DNA of 64,000 nt. Origin: Paramecium pentaurelia. Its lineage: Eukaryota > Ciliophora > Oligohymenophorea > Peniculida > Parameciidae. The DNA lies in contig CAJJDO010000074.1 in the NCBI GenBank assembly GCA_905183005.1, positions 372,001 to 436,000 of the forward strand, written 5' to 3'. Both the position numbers and the translations under genes were made by a program. Position 1 is the stretch's first letter. Each line of letters starts with the position of its first letter. Below are positions 37,123 through 51,200 of this stretch, one piece after another. The notes under the pieces were generated by a model that was not told where the DNA came from, did not search any database, and was given only the letters and a program-made list of their open reading frames with translations.

Positions 37123-38000
37123 ATGTTTAGGAAATCATTGTTCAGATTTAGCACATACAATTTTATAAATGTTACACAAAAAGGAAAAGTTGCTTTAATC
37201 TAATTTAATAGACCAAAAGCAATGAATGCTCTTTGTGATGGATTAATTAAAGAATTAAACCAAGTAACATAAGAAATTGATGCTAATCCTGAATATGGAT
37301 CCATTGTAATAACAGGAAATGAAAAAGCATTTGCAGCAGGAGCAGACATAAAAGAAATGCAAGACAAATCTTTTCCATAAGTTTAAAACATTCAAATGCT
37401 TGCATGTAATCAAATATATCATTTTTAGCATGGGAAAACTTAACTAATATTAAAAAACCTATTCTTGCAGCAGTAAATGGATATGCCTTAGGAGGAGGAT
37501 TTGAATTAGCTATGATGTGTGATATAATTTATGCAGGAGAAAATGCTAAATTTGGATTACCTGAAATTACACTTGGAACAGTAATAATATTTCTATATCA
37601 TTAGATACCAGGATGTGGAGGAACTCAAAGATTAATTAGAGCAGTAGGTAAATCAAAGGCCATGGAAATGACATTAACTGGAGAATTTATAGATGCATAG
37701 ACTGCACTTTCATATGGATTAGTCAGCAAAGTAGTTCCAGTATAAAATTTAGTTGATGAAGCATTAAAAGTGGCTGAAAAGATAGCATCATTTAGCAAGT
37801 AATTTTAATATAATCATTATTATTATAGACCTGTTGCTGCATTAATTAAAGACACTATTAATGAAGCAGAAAATATTGGATTAAGAGAAGGAGTGAAGTA
37901 TGAAAGAAAAGCATTCTATTCTACATTTGCAACTTAAGACAGAAAAGAGGGAATGTCAGCATTTGTAGAAAAGAGAAAGCCTTCTTGGACTGATAATTGA
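37123..38000 (+). CDS. Enoyl-CoA hydratase, probably mitochondrial
   Basis: Introns at 37406-37428 (23 nt), 37581-37604 (24 nt) and 37799-37828 (30 nt) give 267 codons. The N-terminus MFRKSLFRFSTYNFINV is basic and hydroxylated, like a mitochondrial targeting peptide. Crotonase motifs follow in order: VALIQFNRPKAMNAL, FAAGADIKEM (CoA/oxyanion hole), GYALGGGFELAMMCD (first catalytic Glu), FGLPEITLGTIPGCGGTQRL (second catalytic Glu; GCGGT in place of the usual GAGGT), and a C-terminal FSTFATQDRKEGMSAFVEKRKP. Both glutamates are present, so it should hydrate 2-enoyl-CoA in fatty-acid beta-oxidation, closest to short-chain ECHS1. Confidence 0.96.
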
Positions 38001-38767
38001 GTATTATAAAAATTTTATTAAATTATAAGAAATTAATCATTCTGAATTCATAGTCTTAGTAGTGGAAAAGATCCAAGATTAATAAATGAAGTAATATGCA
38101 ACAAGGAATTTATGAGGTATAATAAAAGTGTTTGTTTATTTATTTAATTGTTGTAGATGATGTATTTAAATATCAAAATATGTAATGGATAATATTTTTT
38201 ATCATTTTCATATTAAATATCTTTAAGAACTTATGAAAATATATAGAATTATTTATTTAACTTAGCTTTTTTAATAAATGTCAATTCTAAATAAACTTTA
38301 TAAAATTAATCTTCAACTTTAGCTAGTAAATATATATAATACAATGATTTTATGATTTTCAAAATTCTTACCTCTTTTGATGCTAATTTGGATAGTTGTA
38401 GTAATTTTTATTTGATTATTTGAGTTCATCAACTGGATTATTCTCTTTTATATGATCATCCAAATGTGTTCTATAATTTATCTGATTCATTGATATTTTG
38501 GTTTAATAATCATCTTCGATATTGACTATCTAATGTCAAATATTTACTTTAATGCAACAATTACTAAATGCTAACGTATATTATCTAGAATTTATGTATT
38601 GATATTAAATTAATTAATACTTACTTTTAAATTAGTAAAATAATTAAACTTGATTTTAGAGAAAATATGATATATTTTATATAATAACAGACTTTATAAT
38701 GTGATTGACTCTTTCATCTTAAATATTAGAATTTAGATATAAAACTGAATATAAATATAGAGTGAAA
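38001..38767. other. Intergenic stretch, no confident gene
   Basis: About 0.77 kb between convergent genes. A minus-strand frame starting near 38490 (MNQINYRTHLDDHIKENNPVDEL) has reasonable composition for about 40 residues, but I could not extend it convincingly. A small gene is possible. Confidence 0.4.
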
Positions 38768-39974
38768 TCAAACAAAATGAATTTAATCGTTAACAGATTT
38801 TCTAGAAGGATGCTTACAAGGTGTAATAATGTTTATCAGATTAATATAATGAGGAATACAATTTCTTTCCTTGGAGATTCTATGTAGATTATTATCCACA
38901 GTCTATTCTTAATCTTCTTCTTCAGAAGAGCTTGTAATATGTTACTCTAATTTTTGATCGAACCGTTAAGATGATGCATAATCATTCGAGTTTTATTCTC
39001 TGAGTTCTAAGATAGTTCTTAAAGATGCTAAAATTTTAATATTTTCCTTTTCTATTGGATTTTATTAATGCTTTTAATTAATTAACCATTAATGGCAAAT
39101 TGCAACTGAATAAGTTATTCTTGTTTGAGGATTTGGATCCAATAACTAGCATAAAAAGTCTATTAAGGAATATGAGTATGGAATAGGATTTTTATTTTAT
39201 AATCCTTTAAGCCATGCATATTAGATTTAAAAATTATCTATAGTTTTATTAAAAGGCCCTTGCTTGATTCCTTTTTCAGGTAGAAATATTGTTAAGTAAT
39301 AAAGCAAGACTCCAATTTAATATAAATCAATTTATGCAAGATCTTATTTGACATTAAGACATTAAAATTCGGGAGGTATCCAAGCATTTGGTAATTTTTA
39401 AATTATAGAAGGAACTTGGTTTCCATCTCTAAAACTAAAATTAAATAATGTAATTTTAGTTTATTGTTGAGCATTGTTATTGTTTCTCAATAAGATAATA
39501 TTAGTTGGTAAGATTGCAGCATGATAAAGATTATTTATAGTTAAAAATCTACACACTTTTATTAATTGATATATAATTTAAGAAATTTATTGCGTTGTTA
39601 GTAGTAATCCTTATTATAATTATTTAAATAATGTATCTCCTATCCAATAATCATACAAAATATATAGTATTTCTCCATCTTCAAACAATGCATGAAATTA
39701 ATTTAAACCACTCTATTTAAAACACATCAAAATATTTATTTCATTCATCAATTGTTCATAATTTTACTCGTTTAAATGTGTAAATCTTATCATTTGTACT
39801 GTGTATATTCGATCTATTATTATTTAATAATATCTTACTATTTTTATTTTTTACACAAACAAAATGATTTGGAATGGATAATTTTTCTTTGATGGTGTAT
39901 TTTTAAGAAAAATTTTGTTGTTTACAAAATCTTTTTAATTATTTTTCCCACTAAGAATAACAATATATATACAT
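38768..39974 (-). CDS. Protein kinase-like protein lacking catalytic residues (pseudokinase)
   Basis: One 25 nt intron (39814-39838) gives 394 codons. The fold is kinase-like: a beta3 strand RIYTVQMI, helix C region, hinge GEILYILYDYWIG, a C-lobe with NLYHAAILPTNIILL at the catalytic-loop position, WIPPEF at the APE position, DLYQIGVLLYYLTIF (the DxWSxG-like helix F), and RITYSVAICHQWL near the end. The VAIK Lys is Gln (YTVQMI), the HRD Asp is missing and no DFG is present (FNFSFRDG). The C-terminal tail is Ser/Glu-rich. It is probably a regulatory or scaffold kinase homologue of the ULK/CAMK-like type common in ciliates. Start chosen at MYIYCYSQWEKQLKR. Confidence 0.85.
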
Positions 39975-40737
39975 TTAATTGTTAAACGTAAGATTCATAA
40001 AATATAAATAGATTTCCGTGATGATTATATAGCAAAACACCTTAAGCTATAAATTCCTTATATTAAATAATCTTCTTAATCATTATGCAAGTAGATAATA
40101 TAAGGAATTCTCCATAATTATTAATAAGCATATTAGGGTAAAGTGAAAATGTTATTTACTAAAATTTATTTGTCTTAGTGTTAAAAGAATAAAGTTCTGA
40201 TTTGAGTATTTAATCACAATCTTATAATCCTTATAGTTAAATTTAGGTTGCTGATTTAAGGTTGCTTTATTATAATTGATACTTAGGTATCTAATCAAGA
40301 AGATTTAATATCCATTCTATGTTTGCAGGCTTTTGATTTTTTATATAACTTAATCTTTTTTTAGTTTATTTCATAATTTCATAAAAATAAAAGCATTTCG
40401 TATTATAATCAAACTTAACTAACTCGAATGAATGTTTTATTTAAGATTTCATATTTTTAGATCATAAATTAAGAAAATAAGTGAAGTAAGAATCATAATA
40501 ATAGGATTCTCAAAATTCTTTCATTTATATATATATTATTAAAAAATTTATTTCAATTTTGAATCTCTAGAAGAAGTTGGAATCAAATATTAACTATTAC
40601 ATTTAACAACGTAATTATAAAGTTTGTTTCTATTTTAATACAAAGTTGCTTATTAAAGCTTCTTCATTTTTTTAAATAAAATAATTAATTTTTAATAAAA
40701 TGTTTTCTTTTTTATAATTATCTAAAGAGTTAAACAA
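39975..40737. other. Intergenic stretch, no gene recognised
   Basis: About 0.76 kb upstream of the pseudokinase and downstream of the Myb-like gene. AT-rich, with a short TA run near 40527. No supported gene. Confidence 0.55.
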
Positions 40738-41660
40738 TCATTCTTAGCCACTCAGTTATTATTGATCATCTCTCACATTCGATTCCAATAATTATTATTA
40801 AAATTCAATTTTTTAATTAGAATCTTACTATTAGAACTATATTTTCTAATTTGAATCCTAAGACTATTGTTATATATTGTCATTCTCTTATTATGATTGT
40901 TTTTGTTATTGAGGATCACTCAACATTTATTCTTTCATTTTTCTTCTAACAATATTATTCTAATTTATCAAATACAAATTACATTAACTAAATATTTGGA
41001 ATATGGATTAAATTTTTAATGATGAGAACGACATTGTGATGGAGATCTAGACTTAATTATGTCAGACATAAGTTTAAAAATTTTATTAGTTTTCTTTAAC
41101 TCAGAACTTTCCATCACATCTCTATGTTATTATAAAAATGTTAAATAGACTTAATGTTCCTATGCACTCCAATGACCTTAAATATAAAAATGGAATATAC
41201 CATTATTAAACAATGGATTATGTGATTTTTTTATATGTTTTCTTTTTATTTTATTATCCACGAGATCTTTAGTTTGACTGTAATTGATATTTTCAACACC
41301 CTATTTAGTTATCAATTTACTTAGAATTAGTTTAATAATGCTGCATTTATCATAAGCTATTGTTATAAAAGTTATTATGTAAATAAATCCATAACTCTAG
41401 GTTCTTCTGTAATTAGTGGGATATTATTCATTTATGAATAGAATGATGATTACATCTGTTTTAATTACTCTAATTAAACAGATTAAAGGAAGAAATCGGG
41501 ATTCTACATCATTTATGAAAATTGTGGTAATAAAAAGTGAGCATCAATCTCTGGTTTGTTTGTTTCTATTTATAAAATATTATTAATTACAAATACAAGG
41601 GGAATTTTCTTCAATTAGTGGAACTATACAATCTTTTGAAGATGGGTTAAGACGGTCCAT
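40738..41660 (-). CDS. Myb/SANT-like (SHxQK-type) DNA-binding protein
   Basis: Introns at 41566-41596 (31 nt), 41301-41320 (20 nt), 41177-41200 (24 nt) and 40960-40988 (29 nt) give exactly 273 codons. The N-terminal half is Gln-rich (MDRLNPSSKDC..., QMNNIPLITEEPRVMDLF). A single Myb/SANT-like domain then reads GHWSAQEHQVYLTFLQQH ... FKLMSDIIKSRSPSQCRSHHQKFNP, resembling the SHAQKYF-type Myb repeat. The C-terminus is Gln/Ser/Asp-rich and looks like a transactivation or low-complexity tail. Probable nuclear transcription or chromatin factor; target unknown. Confidence 0.87.
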
Positions 41661-42204
41661 AAAATATTTTTTAAATTTAATTAAGATTTATATATCTGAT
41701 TCAGATATTAGAATTTAATTTAATCATGTTTTTATATTATACAATAATATTTCAAGAATGTTTTTAGATTTTTTTGTCATTAAACATAGTACACATTCAA
41801 AATTTTGTAAAAAGAGGTATATAATTTAAATAGGGATGTTAAATAAATTCTAGTAATATGTTAACCATTCATAGCAATCATATTGCAACTCATTCTAATG
41901 AAATTTTTATTACTCATTTTCCTATAAATTTTTATTCAATCTCAGATATACATATCAAATTTGATAATGATATAATTATTTACACTGAATTCTAATTCAT
42001 TTTTTATAAAATTAATCGCAAATCCTATACCAATTCTAAAAGTGATATATTTTATTTTTATTAACCTCTATTTAAATACTATAATAATTTAAAACTAACT
42101 CTATAGAAAGGAAAGATAATCGAAATGATTTGATAATTCTAAACTTTTCATTTTCTTATCTTTTTAATACATCTTATTATAAATTATTTTCTTTTATTTA
42201 ATTA
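41661..42204. other. Divergent promoter region, no gene recognised
   Basis: About 0.54 kb separates the Myb-like gene (-) from the large cysteine-rich gene (+). It should hold both promoters; no distinct motif is visible. Confidence 0.6.
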
Positions 42205-45200
42205 ATGACATTGTTAATCAATTTTGTCCTTGCTTGCTTGATTTAAATAACTAATTCATAATGGCAAGCTTAATTTAGTTTCTTAGACTAAAATGAGAAA
42301 TATACCTATACAACTGGAACATCTATAGCATTTATATATTCAGGATACTTTGTTTCGACAATAAGTACTACAACTGCTAATTTTATCACATGTACAACTC
42401 CTCCAACAAGTTACATTACTCTAAATCAAACATATACATTAGCAAAATAATATTCTTCATATACCTACAGGAATGGGTATTTTGTATCAGTGGACTTATT
42501 TTTTCAAGGTACGTGGTCATCTCAAATTATTACCATTGTTTTCGGATAATTTTCATACTCATATACCTATACGTCACCTGCAAATTATCTATTAACATCT
42601 TAATTTTGTGATAATATTTCTGCTGACGTCAGAACTGTTAATTTTACAATTGAATCAACAAGCTCAACTTCAGGGCAAGCTCAATTAAATATCTCAAATA
42701 CAAATACAGGGTAAGTTTCAATTAGGAATTTTATCATATCAAGTCTATAATGCTATCCTTCTTGCATTTAATGTACAGGTCCAAAATTCAATCAATGCAC
42801 TGGATGCTATTATGGACAACATACAAATAACATTTGTCCACCATGCCCATCAAATTTATATTATTAGAAATAAACAGGATGCAAAAATATTTGTGATATC
42901 TACTCTCCATTATATTCAAATGGATTTTGTTAATATTATCAAAGTATATATTATTATTTTTATTATTATAGTTTATTCATTAGAATAAGCTAGTATTGAG
43001 TACTCTCCAACTTCCTCTGAAAATATGAAATGGTCATTAATATATGACCCACAGCACATAGATACATCTCCAAAAATCATAACTTATAATTAATATAACT
43101 ATGGAGTATTTAAGTTTAACTCTGGTATATATAGATTTTTCAACAAAATTTCTAATTATCCTTATGCCACTTATTTAATTGGTATCAAAATTTCAATACT
43201 TACATTTAATGAAACCCCAATTAATTGTGGAATATCATTTAAGATTAATAATACTTATTTTGGATCTATTTATAGAAATGACTCTGGAATTCAAACCCAC
43301 AAGATTTAACTCTATGATACCCTTTTATAAGGCTCATATATGAATTATTCCTCGATTAAGAGATATGATTTAATTACATATCTTGACATTCCTAAATATC
43401 CATTTCTCTTTTCTGCCGTTGGGAATTATACGTAAATATTCAATTAAAATACCCTAGAGATAATACCACAGGATGGGGAATGGTTTCATTCTAAATTACC
43501 TCAGGATATTGTGCTTAATATTGTTAATTATGTGAAGTATCATTCAAATGTAAGACTTGTATCTCTGGATATTTTTATTATCGAAGTGGTAGCTGCATTA
43601 GTGGTTGCTCAGGCCCGTATTAAAATTTAAATGGTTCTTATTGTTAAGATTATGATGATGAAACTCCATGTAACATATATATATATATTTAGACTCTTAA
43701 TATTTAATTTAAGAATATACAAATAAAGCCACAGATCCTGAATAATATTCATAATATACTTTGATATCTCAAAATGGAACTAATTTTTTAAAAGGATTAG
43801 ATATTTATTATTCATATTGGCAATCATATAGAGTATTTGGAGGTCCTTTTGTTTGGGCTTAAGCTAAATTCTCAAGAGTTCATAATATCATTGATCCACA
43901 TCATAGTATTACAATTGGCTTTTATATTCTTTATGGACCATCATTCCCTTCAGATGGGTAATTTATATATACAATTGAAAATAATACTCCAGTTTCTAAA
44001 TCAATCCTTAGTTATTAATCATCTAATTCTGATGGATCAAAATACGATAGAGTATATTCAAAAATAATACATAATACAAATACATTAACTATTTAATGGG
44101 AATGTTATGGACCTAATAATGAACCTATTAATGCTTACTGTGGATTTTATAATTATTATATAGCTATTCATAAATGTTAACCTTATTGTTTATAATGTTC
44201 TGATTAAAATACATGTTAATTATGGAATAGTACTTATGATCCAAATATTATTAAATTTTCATAATTAGAATGTTAAATTAATTAATATTATGATTAAGAT
44301 TAAGTTAGATGTTTAGATTGTAAATTATCTTGTTTAACATGTAAATCTTTAATAGATTGTTAAACATGTTAATCTACTTATACATTAAGTAAATTAGGAT
44401 GTATTTGTAAAATCAATTAATATGAACAATCTAATTAATGTTTTGATTGTCCATTAGAATGTAATTAATGTTTAAGTTCAACTTATTGTATAGAATGTTT
44501 AATTACTAATAATAGATAATTATAAAATGGATAATGTAATTGTATAGATGGATATTATTCTATTATATCAAATCCATAATGTTAAATATGTCATTAATTT
44601 TGTAATACATGTAATGGACCTACTTCTAATGATTGTATTAATTGCAACAATATTATTAATATTGAAATTATAGGATCAACTTGTAGATGTCCATCAGGAT
44701 CATATTATTAAGAATCAATATAAACATGTTNTTAATATTGTTAATTATGTGAAGTATCATTCAAATGTAAGACTTGTATCTCTGGATATTTTTATTATCG
44801 AAGTGGTAGCTGCATTAGTGGTTGCTCAGGCCCGTATTAAAATTTAAATGGTTCTTATTGTTAAGATTATGATGATGAAACTCCATGTAACATATATATA
44901 TATATTTAGACTCTTAATATTTAATTTAAGAATATACAAATAAAGCCACAGATCCTGAATAATATTCATAATATACTTTGATATCTCAAAATGGAACTAA
45001 TTTTTTAAAAGGATTAGATATTTATTATTCATATTGGCAATCATATAGAGTATTTGGAGGTCCTTTTGTTTGGGCTTAAGCTAAATTCTCAAGAGTTCAT
45101 AATATCATTGATCCACATCATAGTATTACAATTGGCTTTTATATTCTTTATGGACCATCATTCCCTTCAGATGGGTAATTTATATATACAATTGAAAATA

Positions 45201-48200
45201 ATACTCCAGTTTCTAAATCAATCCTTAGTTATTAATCATCTAATTCTGATGGATCAAAATACGATAGAGTATATTCAAAAATAATACATAATACAAATAC
45301 ATTAACTATTTAATGGGAATGTTATGGACCTAATAATGAACCTATTAATGCTTACTGTGGATTTTATAATTATTATATAGCTATTCATAAATGTTAACCT
45401 TATTGTTTATAATGTTCTGATTAAAATACATGTTAATTATGGAATAGTACTTATGATCCAAATATTATTAAATTTTCATAATTAGAATGTTAAATTAATT
45501 AATATTATGATTAAGATTCAGTTAGATGTTTAGATTGTAAATTATCTTGTTTAACATGTAAATCTTTAATAGATTGTTAAACATGTTAATCTACTTATAC
45601 ATTAAGTAAATTAGGATGTATTTGTAAAATCAATTAATATGAACAATCTAATTAATGTTTTGATTGTCCATTAGAATGTAATTAATGTTTAAGTTCAACT
45701 TATTGTATAGAATGTTTAATTACTAATAATAGATAATTATAAAATGGATAATGTAATTGTATAGATGGATATTATTCTATTATATCAAATCCATAATGTT
45801 AAATATGTCATTAATTTTGTAATACATGTAATGGACCTACTTCTAATGATTGTATTAATTGCAACAATATTATTAATATTGAAATTATAGGATCAACTTG
45901 TAGATGTCCATCAGGATCATATTATTAAGAATCAATATAAACATGTTCTTATTGTCATTCATCATGTTAAACATGTTTTAGAACAACAATAGATGGTTGT
46001 TTAACATGTGATATATCATTAAATAGAATATTAATAGGATTATAATGTTAATGTATATCTGGTTATTATGAATTAAATAATATTTGTATAAGTAATTAAA
46101 TTATTTATAATTATTAATAGATTGTCCAAATATAGAAGATATATCTTTAAATAAATGTTATAAATTATGCAATAATAATTAATATATATGGCATACAATT
46201 ATATGTAATTCTTGTGATAATGGATTTTAATTAATATCTGGTGAATGTTAACCTATTTGTGGAGATTAATAAATAAAAGGATATGAATAATGTGAAGATA
46301 ATAATAATATTTTAGATGATTTATGTTATAATTGTTAATATTAATGTCCAATTCATTGTTTAACATGTAATTAATATACTATTTTACCTTGTCCTGATAT
46401 TTGTGGTGATGGATATATTACTGGAATTGAAGAATGTGAAGATGGTAATACTATATAATATGATGGATGTTATAATTGTAAATATTAATGTTAGCCTTAA
46501 TGTACTTAATGTATTAAAGGTTAATGTTTTGAATGTGCTACTGCAGGATGGTTTATTGATCCAACAATTATTCCTTGGTTATGTAAAGAAAGATGTGGAG
46601 ATATGTAAATTGTTGGAAATGAATAATGTGAAGATGGAAATTCAAGTGATACAGATGGTTGCAAAGATTGTAAATATTTCTGTAGAATTGGTTGTTCATC
46701 ATGTGATTATACTACTAAAACTTGTTTAAGTTGTGAATTCCCTGGTTTTGTTCCTAATTCTTATTATTGTAAAAATATTTGTGGAGATGGACTAGTAGTA
46801 ACCGATCCTTATGGATTCTATTCAGAATAATGTNTAAATTATCTTGTTTAACATGTAAATCTTTAATAGATTGTTAAACATGTTAATCTACTTATACATT
46901 AAGTAAATTAGGATGTATTTGTAAAATCAATTAATATGAACAATCTAATTAATGTTTTGATTGTCCATTAGAATGTAATTAATGTTTAAGTTCAACTTAT
47001 TGTATAGAATGTTTAATTACTAATAATAGATAATTATAAAATGGATAATGTAATTGTATAGATGGATATTATTCTATTATATCAAATCCATAATGTTAAA
47101 TATGTCATTAATTTTGTAATACATGTAATGGACCTACTTCTAATGATTGTATTAATTGCAACAATATTATTAATATTGAAATTATAGGATCAACTTGTAG
47201 ATGTCCATCAGGATCATATTATTAAGAATCAATATAAACATGTTCTTATTGTCATTCATCATGTTAAACATGTTTTAGAACAACAATAGATGGTTGTTTA
47301 ACATGTGATATATCATTAAATAGAATATTAATAGGATTATAATGTTAATGTATATCTGGTTATTATGAATTAAATAATATTTGTATAAGTAATTAAATTA
47401 TTTATTATTATTAATAGATTGTCCAAATATAGAAGATATATCTTTAAATAAATGTTATAAATTATGTAATAATAATTAATAGATATGGCATACAATTATA
47501 TGTAATTCTTGTGATAATGGATTTTAATTAATATCTGGTGAATGTTAACCTATTTGTGGAGATTAATAAATAAAAGGATATGAATAATGTGAAGATAATA
47601 ATAATATTTTAGATGATTTATGTTATAATTGTTAATATTAATGTCCAATTCATTGTTTAACATGTAATTAATATACTATTTTACCATGTCCTGATATTTG
47701 TGGTGATGGATATATTACTGGAATTGAAGAATGTGAAGATGGTAATACTATATAATATGATGGATGTTATAATTGTAAATATTAATGTTAGCCTTCATGT
47801 ACTTAATGTATTAAAGGTTAATGTTTTGAATGTGCTACTGCAGGATGGTTTATTGATCCAACAATTATTCCTTGGTTATGTAAAGAAAGATGTGGAGATA
47901 TGTAAATTGTTGGAAATGAATAATGTGAAGATGGAAATTCAAGTGATACAGATGGTTGCAAAGATTGTAAATATTTCTGTAGAATTGGTTGTTCATCATG
48001 TGATTATACTACTAAAACTTGTTTAAGTTGTGAATTCCCTGGTTTTGTTCCTAATTCTTATTATTGTAAAAATATTTGTGGAGATGGACTAGTAGTAACC
48101 GATCCTTATGGATTCTATTCAGAATAATGTGATGATGGTAATACAATTAATTATGATGGTTGTAGTAGTTCATGTTAATTTTAATGTTAATTATCATCTA

Positions 48201-51200
48201 TTTGTACTAGTTGTATTAATAATAAATGTGAAATTTGTGCTCCTGAATATTATTTATCTTCTAATTAAATATGTATTCCAATATGTGGAGATTCAATTAA
48301 ATTAACAGTTGAGAAATGTGAAGATAGTTTTGTATTACCATATAAAGGATGTTAAAATTGTATTCCAAAGTGTTAATCTTCTTGTTTAAATTGTGATAAT
48401 AGTGGACTTGGTTGTCTCTAATGTAAACCAGGTTATGATAGAATTGATAATTTATGTTATTCAATATGTGGTGATATGATAATTACAGATGATGAATAAT
48501 GTGATGATGCCAATTTTATTATAGGTGATGGATGTCATTTCTGTTAATTTACTTGTTAACATTCATGTCTCAATTGTATTTAAGGACTTTGTTATCATTG
48601 TTAAGATGGTTATCAATTATAATCATTTAAATGTTATCCTATATGTGGAGACGGAATTTACTAAAATGATGAATAATGTGATGTTTTAAATTCTTAAGTA
48701 TCTTAAATCAACTGTAAATCTTGTAAATTTACTTGTGATATCAATTGCCATTTATGTCAATTTGGTATATGTTAACAATGTAAAGATGGTTATTATTTTT
48801 CTTTGAATCAATAATATTGTATTAAAACTCTAGAGAATACTATTGTAATTGATAACTGCTAGATTTAAATTGACTAGATTTGTGTCAAATGTGAAAATTA
48901 TGCATACTTTGATAAAGTTGAATAGAAGTGTAAATTAAATGTTATACCTTTAACTTTTTGTTAATATTATCTTAAGGTATCTCCAGATTTATATTGCAAT
49001 CAATGTTTTGAATACTGCAAATAATGTGATGAAAACAATTGTATAACTTGTTAGAGCGGATATTATTTGGATGAAAACTTTTAATGTATTTCCTTTTGTG
49101 GAGATGGAATACTCTCACATGATGAATAATGCGAAATTAATGATCAGGATTGCTTAAGTTGTATGTATGAAGCTCCAAAGTTATGCTAATTATATTTTTT
49201 AAATCTTTGTTATGAATGTTAACATGGATATTATTTTAACTAATATTCCAACATCTGTGAATCTCATTGTGGAGATGGAATTGTAGCTCATGATGAGGAC
49301 TGTGAAGATAATAATCATTTACAATATGATGGTTGTTATTATTGTAAATACTCTTGTAATTAATAATGTATTAATTGTATAATGGGTTAATGTTAAGAAT
49401 GTGAAAAAAATTACTTTCTTTAAGATGGTATTTGTTATGGTTAAGAGAATGATACTTAATGCACACCTGAATGTAAGCTAAACTTAATGGGATAATGTTT
49501 AATTTGTGAGAATGAATATTAATTAAATGAGTATGGTGATTGTGTTTCTAAATGTCAAGAAGGTTGTGTTTATTGTAATAATGGCTTATGCTTATAATGT
49601 TCATAATAATATTATTTAGAAAATAATAACTGTATTTTAATATAGGAATGCTCAACAGGTTTTTACTTCAATTAAGATTTATTATTTTGTGAATCATCCT
49701 GTGGTGATGGATACATAACTGGATGGGAAGATTGTGACGATTAGAATATGCAATAGTTTGATGGTTGTTATTAGTGCAAATATGAATGTGTTGATAATTG
49801 TATTGAATGTATATAGGGTGAATGCTTCCAGTGTTCTTAAGAGTTTAATTTAATTGAAAATAAATGTTTATCAAAATGCTAAGAAACTTGTCTTAATTGT
49901 TTATAAGGAGTATGTTAATTTTGTAGCAGTGGTTATTATTTGAATGAATATTATTAATGCGTAAAAATTGATTGTGAGTATGATTTCAGCTGTAATTAAA
50001 CATGTGGAAATGGTATAATTGAAGATTTAGAATAGTGTGATGATTAGAATCTAATTAATGATGACAGTTGTAATAATTATTGTGAAAAAACTTGTGATCC
50101 TAATTGTATTAGTTGTATTGATGGTGTTTGTTTTAAATGTAAAGAAGGATGGAAATTAGGTTTATTCTATTGTGAATCTAATTGTGGAGATTTAATTGTA
50201 GTAGGAAATGAAGAATGCGATGACGGAAATTCAATTAATTATGATGGATGTTTTTAATGTAAATTCTAATGTGCTCAATTTTGTAATGAATGTTAAAATG
50301 GAATATGTTTATCTTGTTAAAATTATTTTGAATTAGATTAATAAAATAATTCATGTAAACCAACTCCTCCTTTGCTTGTAATTTATGAATAGCCAGATTG
50401 TAAATTGTTAAATAATAACTAATGTATATAATGTTAGTTTGGATACTTAGATTTGATAACCAATAATTGTATTATAGAGTATAATATGAACAAATGCTCG
50501 AGAAATTGTAAAAAATGCTTACTATAGTAATGTATAGAATGTGAATAAGGATATTATGGCAATAAATGTATTCCTAAATGCGGTGATGGTATAATAGTAT
50601 AAGAAGAGGAGTGTGATGATGGTAGTTAGTACTCATTAGATTCTTGTTTAAATTGTAAATACTAATGTCCTCAATATTGTAAAAAGTGTGCTTATGGAGT
50701 GTGTACTCATTGTTAAGAAGGATTCTATTTGGATATTGTAAGTAATTCATGTAATTCTGTTTGTGGAGATAAAATATAGGCAAGTGATGAAGTATGTGAT
50801 GATGGTAATGAATTGAGATATGATGGTTGTTTTTAATGCAAATATCAATGTCAAATGGAATGTTTAAATTGTTAATTTGGAAAATGTATATAATGCGAAT
50901 CTTCTCTAGTACTAGTATAATCAAAGGGAACTTGTGAAGAACTAAAATAATGTGAAGGTTTGATAGGATTGTATTATGATAGTTTCACTAATGATTGTAT
51001 AACTAGATGTGGAGATGGAATTGTGTTAGGCAGTGAATAATGTGAAGATTAGAATAATATTCCTTATGATGGATGTTATGAATGTAAATATTAGTGTGAT
51101 AAAATGTGTTCAAATTGTTTGAAAGGTGAATGTTTTGAATGCTAAGTTGGTTATTATTTAAATGGACAGAAATGTGAAACAAAATGTGGAGATGGTATAA

